Both the position numbers and the translations under genes were made by a program. Under the pieces are notes generated by a model. The model did no database searches. It saw only the letters and a list, made by a program, of their open reading frames with translations, and was not told the origin of the DNA. Source: a virus. From it: a stretch of DNA of 31,417 nt. Shown in pieces: positions 13,430-23,000 of this stretch. The stretch is taken from positions 1 to 31,417 of IMG/VR virus record IMGVR_UViG_3300032288_002966; one strand, 5' to 3'. The stretch's first letter is position 1. Every line of letters starts with the position of its first letter.

Positions 13430-14100
13430 TAACCAAGTCTCCTAATTGTTCGGATGCGGGTCTTCTCCATACGCCAGCGAGCCTGTGCTGCTCCCGCTAG
13501 GTTATTGAGACCAAGCGCCGTGACATCGGTGTTGCCGCCGACAACCGTCCACTGCTGGAACTGTGCGCGGTCAAACATCAACATGGAGAGCGCCTCTGCT
13601 GCAACGAATACCTTCACGGCATATTGCGCCCGGTTGTTGAGGTCTGTCGTTACGGTCGATGGGGAGATGGCTACACCAGCGGTGGTATAGGTCGGGCTAA
13701 TCTGCAACCACGGCTTGTATCCGTAGACACGAAGCGTGCCGGTGTTGGATGAGAACGCATAGTGCGTTGGGAGTTGCAACTTGCCGTTGAAATAATCCCA
13801 ACCGGAGTCAGCGCCTTCGCCAACGGTTGGCTTGATGGTTTCCGAATACTTGCCATCGCTGTTGTACACGTCTACTCGGATGGGCCAGTTGACCCCAGAT
13901 AGACTGTACTGGTGGATTGCCCCTTGGGACGGAACGGTGTATGCCACAATCTCCGCATCCTCATTGGGGTAAATAGAACTGACGGCATCTATTCCCTGCT
14001 GAACAAGCTCGCCCAATTGAGCGTCGCTCCAAGTAGTGCCGTTGGCATCGCGCAGGTTCCTGCGGATGCCGGTAAGCAGGGCTTCAAATGTTACTGCCAT
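13429..14100 (-). CDS. Head-tail connector / adaptor protein
   Basis: The product is 223 residues. The N-terminus (MAVTFEALLTGIRRNLRDAN, then WSDAQLGELVQQGIDAVSSI) is a helical bundle typical of adaptor proteins that bind below the portal ring (gp6/gp4-like). The second half alternates Gly/Thr turns and beta strands, ending with a basic KTRIRTIRRLG. It lies right after the glycosyltransferase gene (TAATG coupling) and before the Dit-like gene. It probably seals the portal and forms the tail attachment site. Family assignment is by pattern and position only. Confidence 0.65.
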   Translation of the reverse strand: MAVTFEALLTGIRRNLRDANGTTWSDAQLGELVQQGIDAVSSIYPNEDAEIVAYTVPSQGAIHQYSLSGVNWPIRVDVYNSDGKYSETIKPTVGEGADSGWDYFNGKLQLPTHYAFSSNTGTLRVYGYKPWLQISPTYTTAGVAISPSTVTTDLNNRAQYAVKVFVAAEALSMLMFDRAQFQQWTVVGGNTDVTALGLNNLAGAAQARWRMEKTRIRTIRRLG

Positions 14101-15338
14101 TATGCTACCTTCGCTCCTTTTCCTCTATTCTCTGCCGCCCACCTGAAAGCGTCGGCCCATTCCTTTGCTCGATCCTTGTAGTGGTACTCCTTCAGCACCC
14201 GCTCCTTAGCGGCTGCTGCCAGATCTTCCCTAAAAGCGGGATTTCTAGCCAGTTTCTTGACGGAGTCGTACCATTCCTGCCTCCCGCGCGCAAGAAGCCC
14301 ATCAATACCGTTTCTGACGGGGCTATAGGGTCCGTCCTTGCCCACTCTCTCCCCAATGAAAGCCGCCCCTGCCAGCGAGTACTCCAACCAGTGAAGCTCG
14401 GACTTGGCTGCGTCAAACTCATCACCCATCAGAGGAGCCACGCCAATGTCTGGGTGGCTGTCTGCCAGCAACTTAGAGAAGCCGGCAATGCTGTTCTGGT
14501 ATGGGATCTGCTCCTCAAAAATACCCTTTGTATAATCTTCGTAACCTGGCTCGGTGCCAATCCAAATCCGGTGCAACTCGTCCTTGAAGTCGTGCATTGC
14601 CTTAGCGCAATATCCGCCTTGAACCTTGTGTGGCTTGCCCGGGGTTGGGAATCCCATGTAGTCACGCATGCGAGCAGCCCCGCCGTAGTACAGCGCCCGA
14701 ACCTTGGTGTCCGGTCGAGGCTCTGTCCGGATGTATAGATCTGGGTCAACGGCATTGCGAAGAACGCGGATGTTGTCGTTGAATCGCGCATACCGCTTGC
14801 CAATGATTGGCGTGCTGACTGTTACAAGGTCTGCACGTTTTGCCATCTGCTCAATCATTTGTAGTTCTGGGGTCACATCCTTGATGTACCCGTTCCATGG
14901 CTTAATGTTGAAGTGGTCATCGTCGGTTTCGTAGATAATCCCCTTGCCGTGGTTCGCATACTGAAACACTGGCCAGAGCAGGCGGGTCACAAGATCCCGC
15001 TCCTTGGCTGGTCCGTGTTCGTGCGCCGCCGCAGCAGCATAGTCAAATGTTACGAATGGGCATTTGTCGCATGCCATCGTGGTGTTGTAGTAGCGCCGGA
15101 AGACTACGACATCTGCCCAGTCGACGTCCTTGGTGTCAATCTTCACCAGACCTTTGTTGAATGCCTCCGGCATGGTGTACTGCTCTGCCCCCGGCAGCAT
15201 GTCAATATTGAGGTTACTAATGCCTTTGTACTCAATGCCCATTTTGAGGAACTCATCCCGCATCTGATGCCCACGGAAATAGGCACACGGACCATCCTCA
15301 ACATGTCCCCAAACTAGTACCTTGAGATTCTCTGCCAT
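14100..15338 (-). CDS. GT-B glycosyltransferase (GT4-like)
   Basis: The product is 412 residues, started at the ATG at 15338 with AGGGGGGAACA upstream. Two Rossmann-like halves are visible: an N-terminal VLVWGHVEDGPCAYFRG and WADVVVFRRYY, and a C-terminal half with VSTPIIGKRYARFNDNIRVL, RALYYGGAARMRDYMGFPT, PDIGVAPLMGDEFDAAKSEL (GT4-type donor region) and SLAGAAFIG. It would transfer a sugar from a nucleotide donor to protein, DNA or wall polymer. Its site between capsid and connector genes suggests virion glycosylation using the sugar made by the RmlC/RmlD/SDR enzymes. Acceptor unknown. Confidence 0.82.
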   Translation of the reverse strand: MAENLKVLVWGHVEDGPCAYFRGHQMRDEFLKMGIEYKGISNLNIDMLPGAEQYTMPEAFNKGLVKIDTKDVDWADVVVFRRYYNTTMACDKCPFVTFDYAAAAAHEHGPAKERDLVTRLLWPVFQYANHGKGIIYETDDDHFNIKPWNGYIKDVTPELQMIEQMAKRADLVTVSTPIIGKRYARFNDNIRVLRNAVDPDLYIRTEPRPDTKVRALYYGGAARMRDYMGFPTPGKPHKVQGGYCAKAMHDFKDELHRIWIGTEPGYEDYTKGIFEEQIPYQNSIAGFSKLLADSHPDIGVAPLMGDEFDAAKSELHWLEYSLAGAAFIGERVGKDGPYSPVRNGIDGLLARGRQEWYDSVKKLARNPAFREDLAAAAKERVLKEYHYKDRAKEWADAFRWAAENRGKGAKVA

Positions 15339-15363
15339 TGTTCCCCCTATGCTATCTTGTGGA

Positions 15364-15397
15364 TCCCCGCCGGGCAGATCCTTCCACCCGGCGGGGA
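15364..15397 (-). terminator. Strong hairpin after the capsid gene
   Basis: TCCCCGCCGGG (15364-15374) and CCCGGCGGGGA (15387-15397) form a perfect 11-bp, very GC-rich stem around a 12-nt loop. In transcription order it comes 22 bases after the capsid stop and before the glycosyltransferase start. No U-run follows. It likely blocks decay of, or partly terminates, the abundant capsid mRNA, lowering expression of downstream genes. The loop on the mRNA reads UGGAAGGAUCUG, containing a Shine-Dalgarno-like GGAAGGA. The structure is seen; the role is inferred. Confidence 0.55.
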
Positions 15398-15419
15398 GTC
15401 CTACTCAATTACCTAACGA

Positions 15420-16439
15420 TCAGGTGATTGAGGAAATCGTGCGCAGGATGCGGTAGCGGGCAAGACCCAGACCCGTCGCTGCACCGTTGTCACCACTCGT
15501 GGTGCTGTCGGTCGAGACGTGAAGGAGCTTGCTGCCGAAGCGCATCTTGTAACCGACCAACGCCTTCTGTGCGAGTGGGTCGGTGTGATCGCCGCCCGGA
15601 GCCACGAAGTAGCTCTGGAGCGTCTGGCTGTCACCGATGGTATAAGCATCAGGAGCCAGGAACAGCGCATTGTAGACCGCGCCCGAAGCGGCGTAGGTCG
15701 TCGGAGCCGAAGCGGCCGCGCGGAACGCATCCGAAGATACGATGATGCGGCAGCCACCGAAGCGCCCAACCTCGTTCGTGAGGGCTGGGAGATCCGAGAC
15801 ATACTTGTTCAGTTCAATGAAGCCCTGATTTGACGCATCCGTCAACAGGTCAAAGGACTGATTTGGGTGAATCACCAGGCGGAAGAATCCGTCTGCGAAC
15901 GGCTGAACGTTCGCGGCGAGCATGTCAGCGACCATTCGCTTGACGAGCCAGCCGTTGATTGGAGCCGACACAGCCGTGGCTGCGTTGACAGCAATCGTCT
16001 GGGAAGCCGTAGCGCCCTGGATTGCAGCCGTGCGAGCCGTGCTGTGGATGTTGTTGCGGACAAGGTTGTCCATGGATCGCGTCGCCTTGTACGCCACGCG
16101 CTCAGCAGCGATGCTGATGAGGTCGTGTGGGTTGTCCAGCTGGGCGAGATCCGTGACGGCAACCGTGCCGCCGTACTGTGCCGCCGTGAAGAACTCGGAC
16201 GAAATCGTCAGAGCGTCATCGGCTGGCGGAGCGCCCTCGGTAAGAGGGGTCGTGTTGATGTCGAGATCGGCATAACGCGCATAGCGGATCGTGTTAGTTC
16301 CCTTCACGAAACGACCAGGGACATAAAGCCCCGGCATTGCGTGAACGGCACGAGCGCGGAGCTCCTCAAGCGCACGCGCCTGAACAAGCTCCTGTACTAG
16401 TGCGCCAAAGCCAGCCTGCGACGAAAGGGTAGTAGCCAC
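15420..16439 (-). CDS. Major capsid protein (HK97-fold, N4-gp56-like)
   Basis: The product is 339 residues and forms the capsid shell. The segments NTIRYARYADLDINTTPLTE and GAPPADDALTISSEFFTAAQ, then YGGTVAVTDLAQ and DLISIAAERVAYKATRSMD, match the N4-gp56 major capsid family (LTEG.. and yG.....td motifs and the helical spine after it). The C-terminus shows SSDAFRAAAS and KALVGYKMRFGSKLLHVS, the usual end. The start codon is GTG at 16439 with AAGGAG eight bases upstream, unusual for so abundant a protein. It follows the scaffold gene. No capsid protease is visible in the window. Confidence 0.85.
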   Translation of the reverse strand: MATTLSSQAGFGALVQELVQARALEELRARAVHAMPGLYVPGRFVKGTNTIRYARYADLDINTTPLTEGAPPADDALTISSEFFTAAQYGGTVAVTDLAQLDNPHDLISIAAERVAYKATRSMDNLVRNNIHSTARTAAIQGATASQTIAVNAATAVSAPINGWLVKRMVADMLAANVQPFADGFFRLVIHPNQSFDLLTDASNQGFIELNKYVSDLPALTNEVGRFGGCRIIVSSDAFRAAASAPTTYAASGAVYNALFLAPDAYTIGDSQTLQSYFVAPGGDHTDPLAQKALVGYKMRFGSKLLHVSTDSTTSGDNGAATGLGLARYRILRTISSIT

Positions 16440-16464
16440 TTTCTAGTCTCCTTGCTGTTTTGGT

Positions 16465-17016
16465 TTAGTTCCCGTCGTAAAACGGGTTCCCCAGCGATTC
16501 AAGTTCCTTGGTAATATCCGTGGAACCGCGCTTGCTGGCAGCCGGCGGGGCCGCCTTGCGTGGGGAGTTAGTATCAACGTAGGTATCCGTCGTGCTTTCC
16601 TTTGCGACAGATGAAACAAACTTCTCAAACGCCTCAGCCTGAGCCGCTGCGTCAAGACCCTTGATCTCTGCTGCAAATTTAGCATACGTCGGGTGCTTAC
16701 GTGCGAGAGCATCCTCTTGGGCTGCTGCTCGCGCCGCCTCTAGTTCTTGCTCCAACTGCTTGGTGCGTACGTTTGCCTTTTCCAACTCGGACATATTGGC
16801 AAACTCCACTTCAGCCTTCCACTTGCGAAGGGCTTCTGTCTCTGCCTTAACGGCATCCAGTTCCTTCTTTGTGGCGGTCAGAGCCTGGTCCTTACCAGCC
16901 AGACGCTTCTTCCAAGTGGCTAGATCCTCTTCTGGGGCAGTGGCCTCAACAACCGGTGTCTCCACCGGCGCTGCGGGCGACTGCTCCTCAACCAAGGTAG
17001 CGACTTCGTCAGCCAT
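16465..17016 (-). CDS. Capsid scaffolding protein
   Basis: The product is 183 residues, started at the ATG at 17016 with AAAGGAG nine bases upstream. An acidic Pro/Glu-rich head is followed by a long helical coiled coil (residues ~32-110, such as DQALTATKKELDAVKAETEA and KTKQLEQELEAARAAA) and a C-terminus that is more basic (SPRKAAPPAASKRGS). This is the classic pattern of an internal scaffold that guides capsid assembly and then leaves. It lies directly before the major capsid gene and after the giant gene. No protease domain is fused to it. Confidence 0.85.
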   Translation of the reverse strand: MADEVATLVEEQSPAAPVETPVVEATAPEEDLATWKKRLAGKDQALTATKKELDAVKAETEALRKWKAEVEFANMSELEKANVRTKQLEQELEAARAAAQEDALARKHPTYAKFAAEIKGLDAAAQAEAFEKFVSSVAKESTTDTYVDTNSPRKAAPPAASKRGSTDITKELESLGNPFYDGN

Positions 17017-17055
17017 CTTGCTTTTCTCCTTTGTTACTGTCCCTAATGGGTGGGA

Positions 17056-20000
17056 CTAATTCCCCGCTCCTGGAATTAAGAAATCAGAGATTTCTTCCAG
17101 AACACTTGTCTGTGAATCACCAGTCAACATTGTCTGGATCTGCGTGATTGAACTCTGCACTGTTCGAGCATAGTTCAACGGTCCGACAATTCGCTCACCC
17201 GTGGTGAGGACTGATTCTGCGAACTTACCAGGGATGTCTTCAAAATTGCCTTCAACGGCTGGTCGCAAGATTCCGTTGCGGAACCAATACGGCAAGCCAG
17301 CGCCAATATCTGATGGCACTCCCGGTACTAGGCTGTTGAGATAATTGATGAGCGGCGTACGCTTCATCACAATTTCTTGCAAATCTGGGTTGTCTTCAAG
17401 GGCTGCCGCAATATGCTCGGCAATGATATTCAATCGTCGCGCTCCAACGAACGGTGCGTACTCTCCGCTAAACGGACTGTACTTAAAGAGTGCGTTGGCA
17501 AAGACCGGAAGGATCTTACCATAGGTATACGACGTTGGATAGAACCCTGTGAATGGATGGTTGAGCGTGCGCTCTAGGGCGCTCTTGTTTGGGTTGTACA
17601 GCTGCTCCTTGGTGGCAACTTCCACCGAGCGAGCGTGTGCCGCACGCGCCCAGTCAACAAAGTCGGTAACTGCCTTGCGCTCGTACAGGTACTGTGCAAG
17701 ACCACGACCAAGCGCCTCAGCGTCAACTCGATTGACCAACTGGCCGCTTTCCACTGCAAGCATTGCAGCCTCAAGCCCGGGCAGACGATACCCGTCGTTC
17801 ATCTGTCCAGCAAGGCGCTGAACAATAACGTCGGTCCATGGGTCAGCCTTGCGGATCTTCAACTTCGGCAACGGCTTGGAAACCTTGCCGCCGGTGGCTG
17901 CCTGCGCGGCAGACTCAGCAAGCAGGATTCGTTCTCTGCGCAACTTGTCCACCGTGACATCCAACTGGGCAATGCGCTTCTCAACGAGATCGGCATACGC
18001 CTTGGCTTCGCGGGCGATAAAGTCTCGGTCAATAACCGTTGTGGAAATAAGATCGTCCGCGATCTTAGAGACCGAATCGGCAAGGGCTTCCTGCACCGAA
18101 CCCAACTCTTTGAGCATGTCATCGTACTGCTCAACAAACGATGGAATGTCCAGCGTGCTTGCCTCCTTAGCAAGCTCTGGATACGCGCGGTCAATAATCT
18201 TGCGATACCCCGCTGCCGGTCGAGTAGCGCCACGGAGAACGTCTGGGTTCCACCATGCGCTAAGATCTACGATTTCTGATTGCTTGATTGGCTTGAACCC
18301 ACCACCGGCACGGAACCGGCCAGAGCCGCCAACGTCAATTCGCACGACTGTGCCGTCTGGCAAAATACCAGCGTTCATTCCGTCTGGCCCAACAGCATCC
18401 CAGTTATTGAGAAGTACGTCGGCAACGTGGTTGTCTAGGAACTGCCTGGCAACGTCTTGGTCAACAGCCTTAAAGCCGTTCTGACCAAGTTCAACAATGC
18501 CTTCCTGCCATGTGCTAACTACATATAGTTGACCACCGCGTACGGAAAGCGAAACGTCTGGGACGATTACGCCCATCTTGCGGTACAACTCTGCCGTGAG
18601 GAATTCGTTCAGCGCGGCGCTGACATTCTCTGCACCAGTGCCTGCAAGTTTAGCGTATCGCTTGATTCCGTCTGAGCCAACCCAGATTCCGGTATCTCCC
18701 CCTTGGTTCATACCAGAGGTTGCCTTGCCTACTTTGTTTGCAAAGACAATCTTTTCGTCAAGAACCCGTGGAGCGGTCTGGGGAATTGACCGTGGTGCGC
18801 TTCGTGAATATTGTACGCCAAACTGACTGAGGTCTACGCCCTGTGGGGAAGACTGAATAACACTGCCCTTGCGTCGCTTTTGGCGAATGGTGCGAACGGC
18901 GGTTGGCTCGTCGCCCCACATTGTGCCGGCTCGCTTGGCATCGTCAAGGATGGCTGGATACGCCTCAAAGAGTTTGGTTAGCGCAGCCTCTGATCGACGA
19001 ACCTGCTCCTGCTCAATCTGAAGGGTATCGTATGCCTTCTGAAGACCGATGCGTGCGGCATCGTCTGGGGCAAGGCGGTCCATTGCCAACTGGAGATCTG
19101 GCTGAAGGAGAATGTCTACCTTCATAATCCTCTGGCCACGGTTGTCTGTGGTAATGCTTACAACGCGAACTTGAATACCGCGTGGTAGAAGGATCTCATC
19201 TTCCGAGCCGATGCCCAACTTTGCGCCGGCAATGTCAAATCCCGGGAGTCCCTTTGCGTTGTCTACGACGAGCAGGGTTTCACCGCCGCTCCATGCCTCG
19301 CTCATATTGAAGCGTCGGCTCCATGCCGAGATGTTCTCCATACCGAACACATCACCAACCTGAACGGCTGCTGGGTCTGGAAGGAGATCTTCAAGCTTGA
19401 ACGCGCGATAAATGGACGACCGGACAGAAATGCGGTTGGACTTGATCAACTCGTCTAGGGCATTGATCCAATTGTCCATACCGGCAAATCGGGCATCGCC
19501 CACCGCCGTGTCATCGTAGTACTTGACACCGTCAAAACTGCCAGACAGTTGGCTGGCAACCTTCTTCATGGCATTTTCGTCTTTGACCAGCGATGTCTTC
19601 TGCACGCCAAACTCCGCTTTTGCCGCTAGGTATCGACTGAGCGAAGAATACGCTCCATGCACCCAACTGCCGATAGCCTTCTTTGCCTTATCGGTAATAT
19701 TGTCAAGTGTGGTAAATGCGGTTTCTCCTGCGAAGGAACCGCCTCCTGCCACTGCCTTGGCAATGGTCTGCTTTGGAATAAACCGAACGGATGTCTTGAA
19801 CTTGCGGAATGCTGCAATCAATTCATCCTGCGCTGCTGAGCTTGCGCCCGTCTTTTCTGCAACGGTAACAATGTCGTCCAACTCTGCAAGGTCATCTGGG
19901 GTAAGATCATCCCGCTTGAGCAGGTCTTGGATAACATCAGCATACTCAGTGCGAACCGGAGCGCCATAGGTGAACGCTCGAGCAGAAACTTCCCCAACGC

Positions 20001-23000
20001 GAAGGACCTGCTGCGGGATTGTTGCGTTTACCTGCGATGTAATAAGGTAATCAAACCAATCCGCAGGGTCTGTTGACTTTGTCAAATTCCACGCGATAGT
20101 CCGAATCTCTGGGAAGTTTGCAGCAAACTCTTCCATGACTGACCGCTTGAACTCGTCTGCTGCCGTAACGTCAATGGCATCAACCTTTGACGCGGCAATG
20201 GCCAGTCGTTGCTTGTCTCCGGTTGCCAGCAAGAACCCACCGGTATCGGCAGCCTTATCTAGCAGTTGTCGGGCAACATGCTTTTCAACAACACCCTCAA
20301 TTTCTGGAGTTCCACGAGAAAGGCTGTCGGCAATAGATGCCTTGTGCCGAAGGATGTGCGCTCCCACCTCATGGCTATCGTATCGGAATGAACCAGGAGC
20401 AGAAAGCAACGAGCTGAGTTGCGACGCTTCCTCGTACGGGCGAGCGCCCTTGATACCGCGTAGCACCGTTAGGGCAAACGGCTCAATGCCTTCCTGCTGG
20501 TTGAACTGTGGATTGTATCGGTATCGTGAAAGCGGGAACAACTTCTGGGCGATGGTTGCCATCGTTGGGAATCGCTCCTGAATCCGCTTGGACGCAGCAG
20601 TGCTATAACCGATTTTGCCCGGATCGTTGGCAAGGGCGTAGAGCAGGGCGCTGCGCGGTGAGGCAGTGCTGCCGAAGACGCGATTGAAGGTACGTGATGC
20701 CTTCTCTCCGCCGCCGAATACATCAAGGAAAATCTTTTCAATTTCGGTATTCGTCAAACCGCCGGGGTTAATGTCCTGATTAATTGCAGCTTGAACAATT
20801 TCCGCCATTGCCCGTACGGACTGGTCGCGCGTAATGCGAGCGCCTAGAAAAATGCGTAGTCGTTCAACCGACGCATCGTACAACTCGTTGTTGCTGATTG
20901 GGGTGCTGGCAAACTGTTGCAACTTGGTCTTTAGTGACGGCCGGACAGCCAACTGGTCAAGTTGCTTGATGCCATAGTCGGCTGGCTCAAAGTATTCACC
21001 AAGGCTAGTGTATAGGTCGTAGCGCGGTCGAATGACCGGAATGCCACGAACATCGCGGATGATTTGCACGCCCTCAAGGTAGCCCTTTGCCGGCTCAGTT
21101 CCAAGGTCGTAGCCAAGGCTTCTTGCCTTGCGCTGGAGGTTGAGTAGCGGCTGAAGAGTAGGATCGTCCTTAACGGAGTCATAGAGCGCCTGTCGCTCTT
21201 CCATCTCCTGCTGCAACTTCTGCGCGGTCTTTACTGCTGCCTGCTTCTGGAGAAGTTCTCCAATGTTGGCAGTTTGTGCTGCAAGATCAGCCTTTTCTTG
21301 CGCAACTTTTGCAGCGTCTTTTGCAAGACCGTACCCGCCCGGGATCTGGAGGAATTGACCCTCGTTTTCAAAGCCCGCACCCTTAACAAGAGTTTCAGCC
21401 ATTTGCTTGGTTGTAAACCACTTTGCATTTGTTGGAACGTTTTGCGAAAGGGTGACATAGGTAGCCGCATCATGCGGCCTTCCGGCTGGATTGAATACAC
21501 GGAGGAAGTTGGCGGTGTCAACACCGTACGCCTCAGACTGGAGATCAATTCCACCAGATGTGGTTAGGGCTCGAATGCGGCTATCGGCAAGAGCGCCGAT
21601 CTCTTCGGCAAACAAGTGCAACTGCACGGGGCCCTTAATGGTCTGCTTGTAAACCATTGGCAGTACTACACTTGCGGCTGGCATCTTAACCGAGTACAGC
21701 CACTCTAGGACTTCCTGCTCAGTATTCAACTGCCCATCTGCGATAAGCAATGCAGCAGTAATACTTTCTGGTGCTTCTGGGTTGGAAAGCACATCAAAGA
21801 GGCGCACCTTGTGCGGACCAATGCCGCCGGCTGGGGCGCTAATCAAATAGTCAGTGAGCGCCGTATTCTTTTCCTTGATGAAATCCCAAGCAGCCGGTTC
21901 CATATACCCCTTGATATTCTGGTTGGCAATGCCCGTAGAAGCGTCAAGGTTATGGAGTAGGTCAGCCCACGAGAACGCTCGGTTTCCGTTGGCAAGGGTT
22001 ACGAACTTCTTGGAACCCATGTTCTTAAGGTTTTCGTTGAAGCCCACGCGCATAGCATCAATCTCATTCATTGACGTAAGCACGGCTGTGGTAAACGTGT
22101 CACCGAACTCTGATTCGTAATATTGGTAAATCGTCTCTACGATGTCGTCTACATTTGGCTCGTCAATATTCACGTTCGGAAGATCTGGGAAGATTTCCGC
22201 GTAAGTAACTTGACCGCTGTCCTGTAGGTTTACCAACCCTTGGATGCGATCCTTTAGCCACTCCTTAATAAACAGGTCTGGGTCACTTAGCGCGTCCTTG
22301 CTTGGTGACCAGTTTACTGGCTGGGCAATGTCCTCATATCGGCTAACAGACATGAGCTTGGTAAAGTGCTTAGCAACAAACCGTTCCTCACCACCGTCAA
22401 GATACTTTTCCGTGTGGATGACAATATCCCGAAGATCCAATGGCTCAGCGGCTGGAGATGGGTTGAAAGCGATCTGTCGGGCAATGGTTGCCGGATCAAA
22501 GATCAGCGAGATTCGGGACTTGATGTCCAGGGTCGCAATCTCTTTGAGGGTTCTTGGAATAAATACGTCGGCATTATCAAGCACATCAAAGTCGCCGCTA
22601 CTCAGGATAACATCGTCAATGTCTTGGATGAGCAGGTTTGCACCGCCGTCCATATCTTCTAGCGCGATGGCCTCTGGCTTGAACTTGTTGAGCGAACTGT
22701 CGGCGTTGACACGGGTTGCCTTAATCTGTGGGAAGAACCATGTGCTGCTGTCATGGTGGAGTACTCGATCAATCTTGTTGTTGAGCCATTCACGCATGGA
22801 GGCAATTGGAGCGCCGTTAGTCACACGGACAAGGTACTTCTTTCCCTTGACTGTAGCCCCAACGTGCAAACCCTCAAGCAAGTTGTACCACTTCAAGGCA
22901 TTCTTTGCGTCTGGGCTATTTTTGACGTAGGTAAATACGCCACGTTGCTTCCACTCGGATACCCACTTCTTGTCAAATACCTTGAGGCTGGAGAAACTTT

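Noticed and set aside
14088-14738. Rightward ORF (216 codons) opposite the glycosyltransferase gene
   Set aside because: Low-complexity shadow, opposite a gene with clear family motifs and coupling to both neighbours.
15867-16400. Long rightward ORF (177 codons) opposite the capsid gene
   Set aside because: No binding site, basic/Arg-rich shadow composition, fully antisense to the well-supported capsid gene.
20352-20378. HEVGAH in the giant protein as a metallopeptidase motif
   Set aside because: The spacing is HExxxH, not HExxH, and no third ligand or peptidase context is visible.
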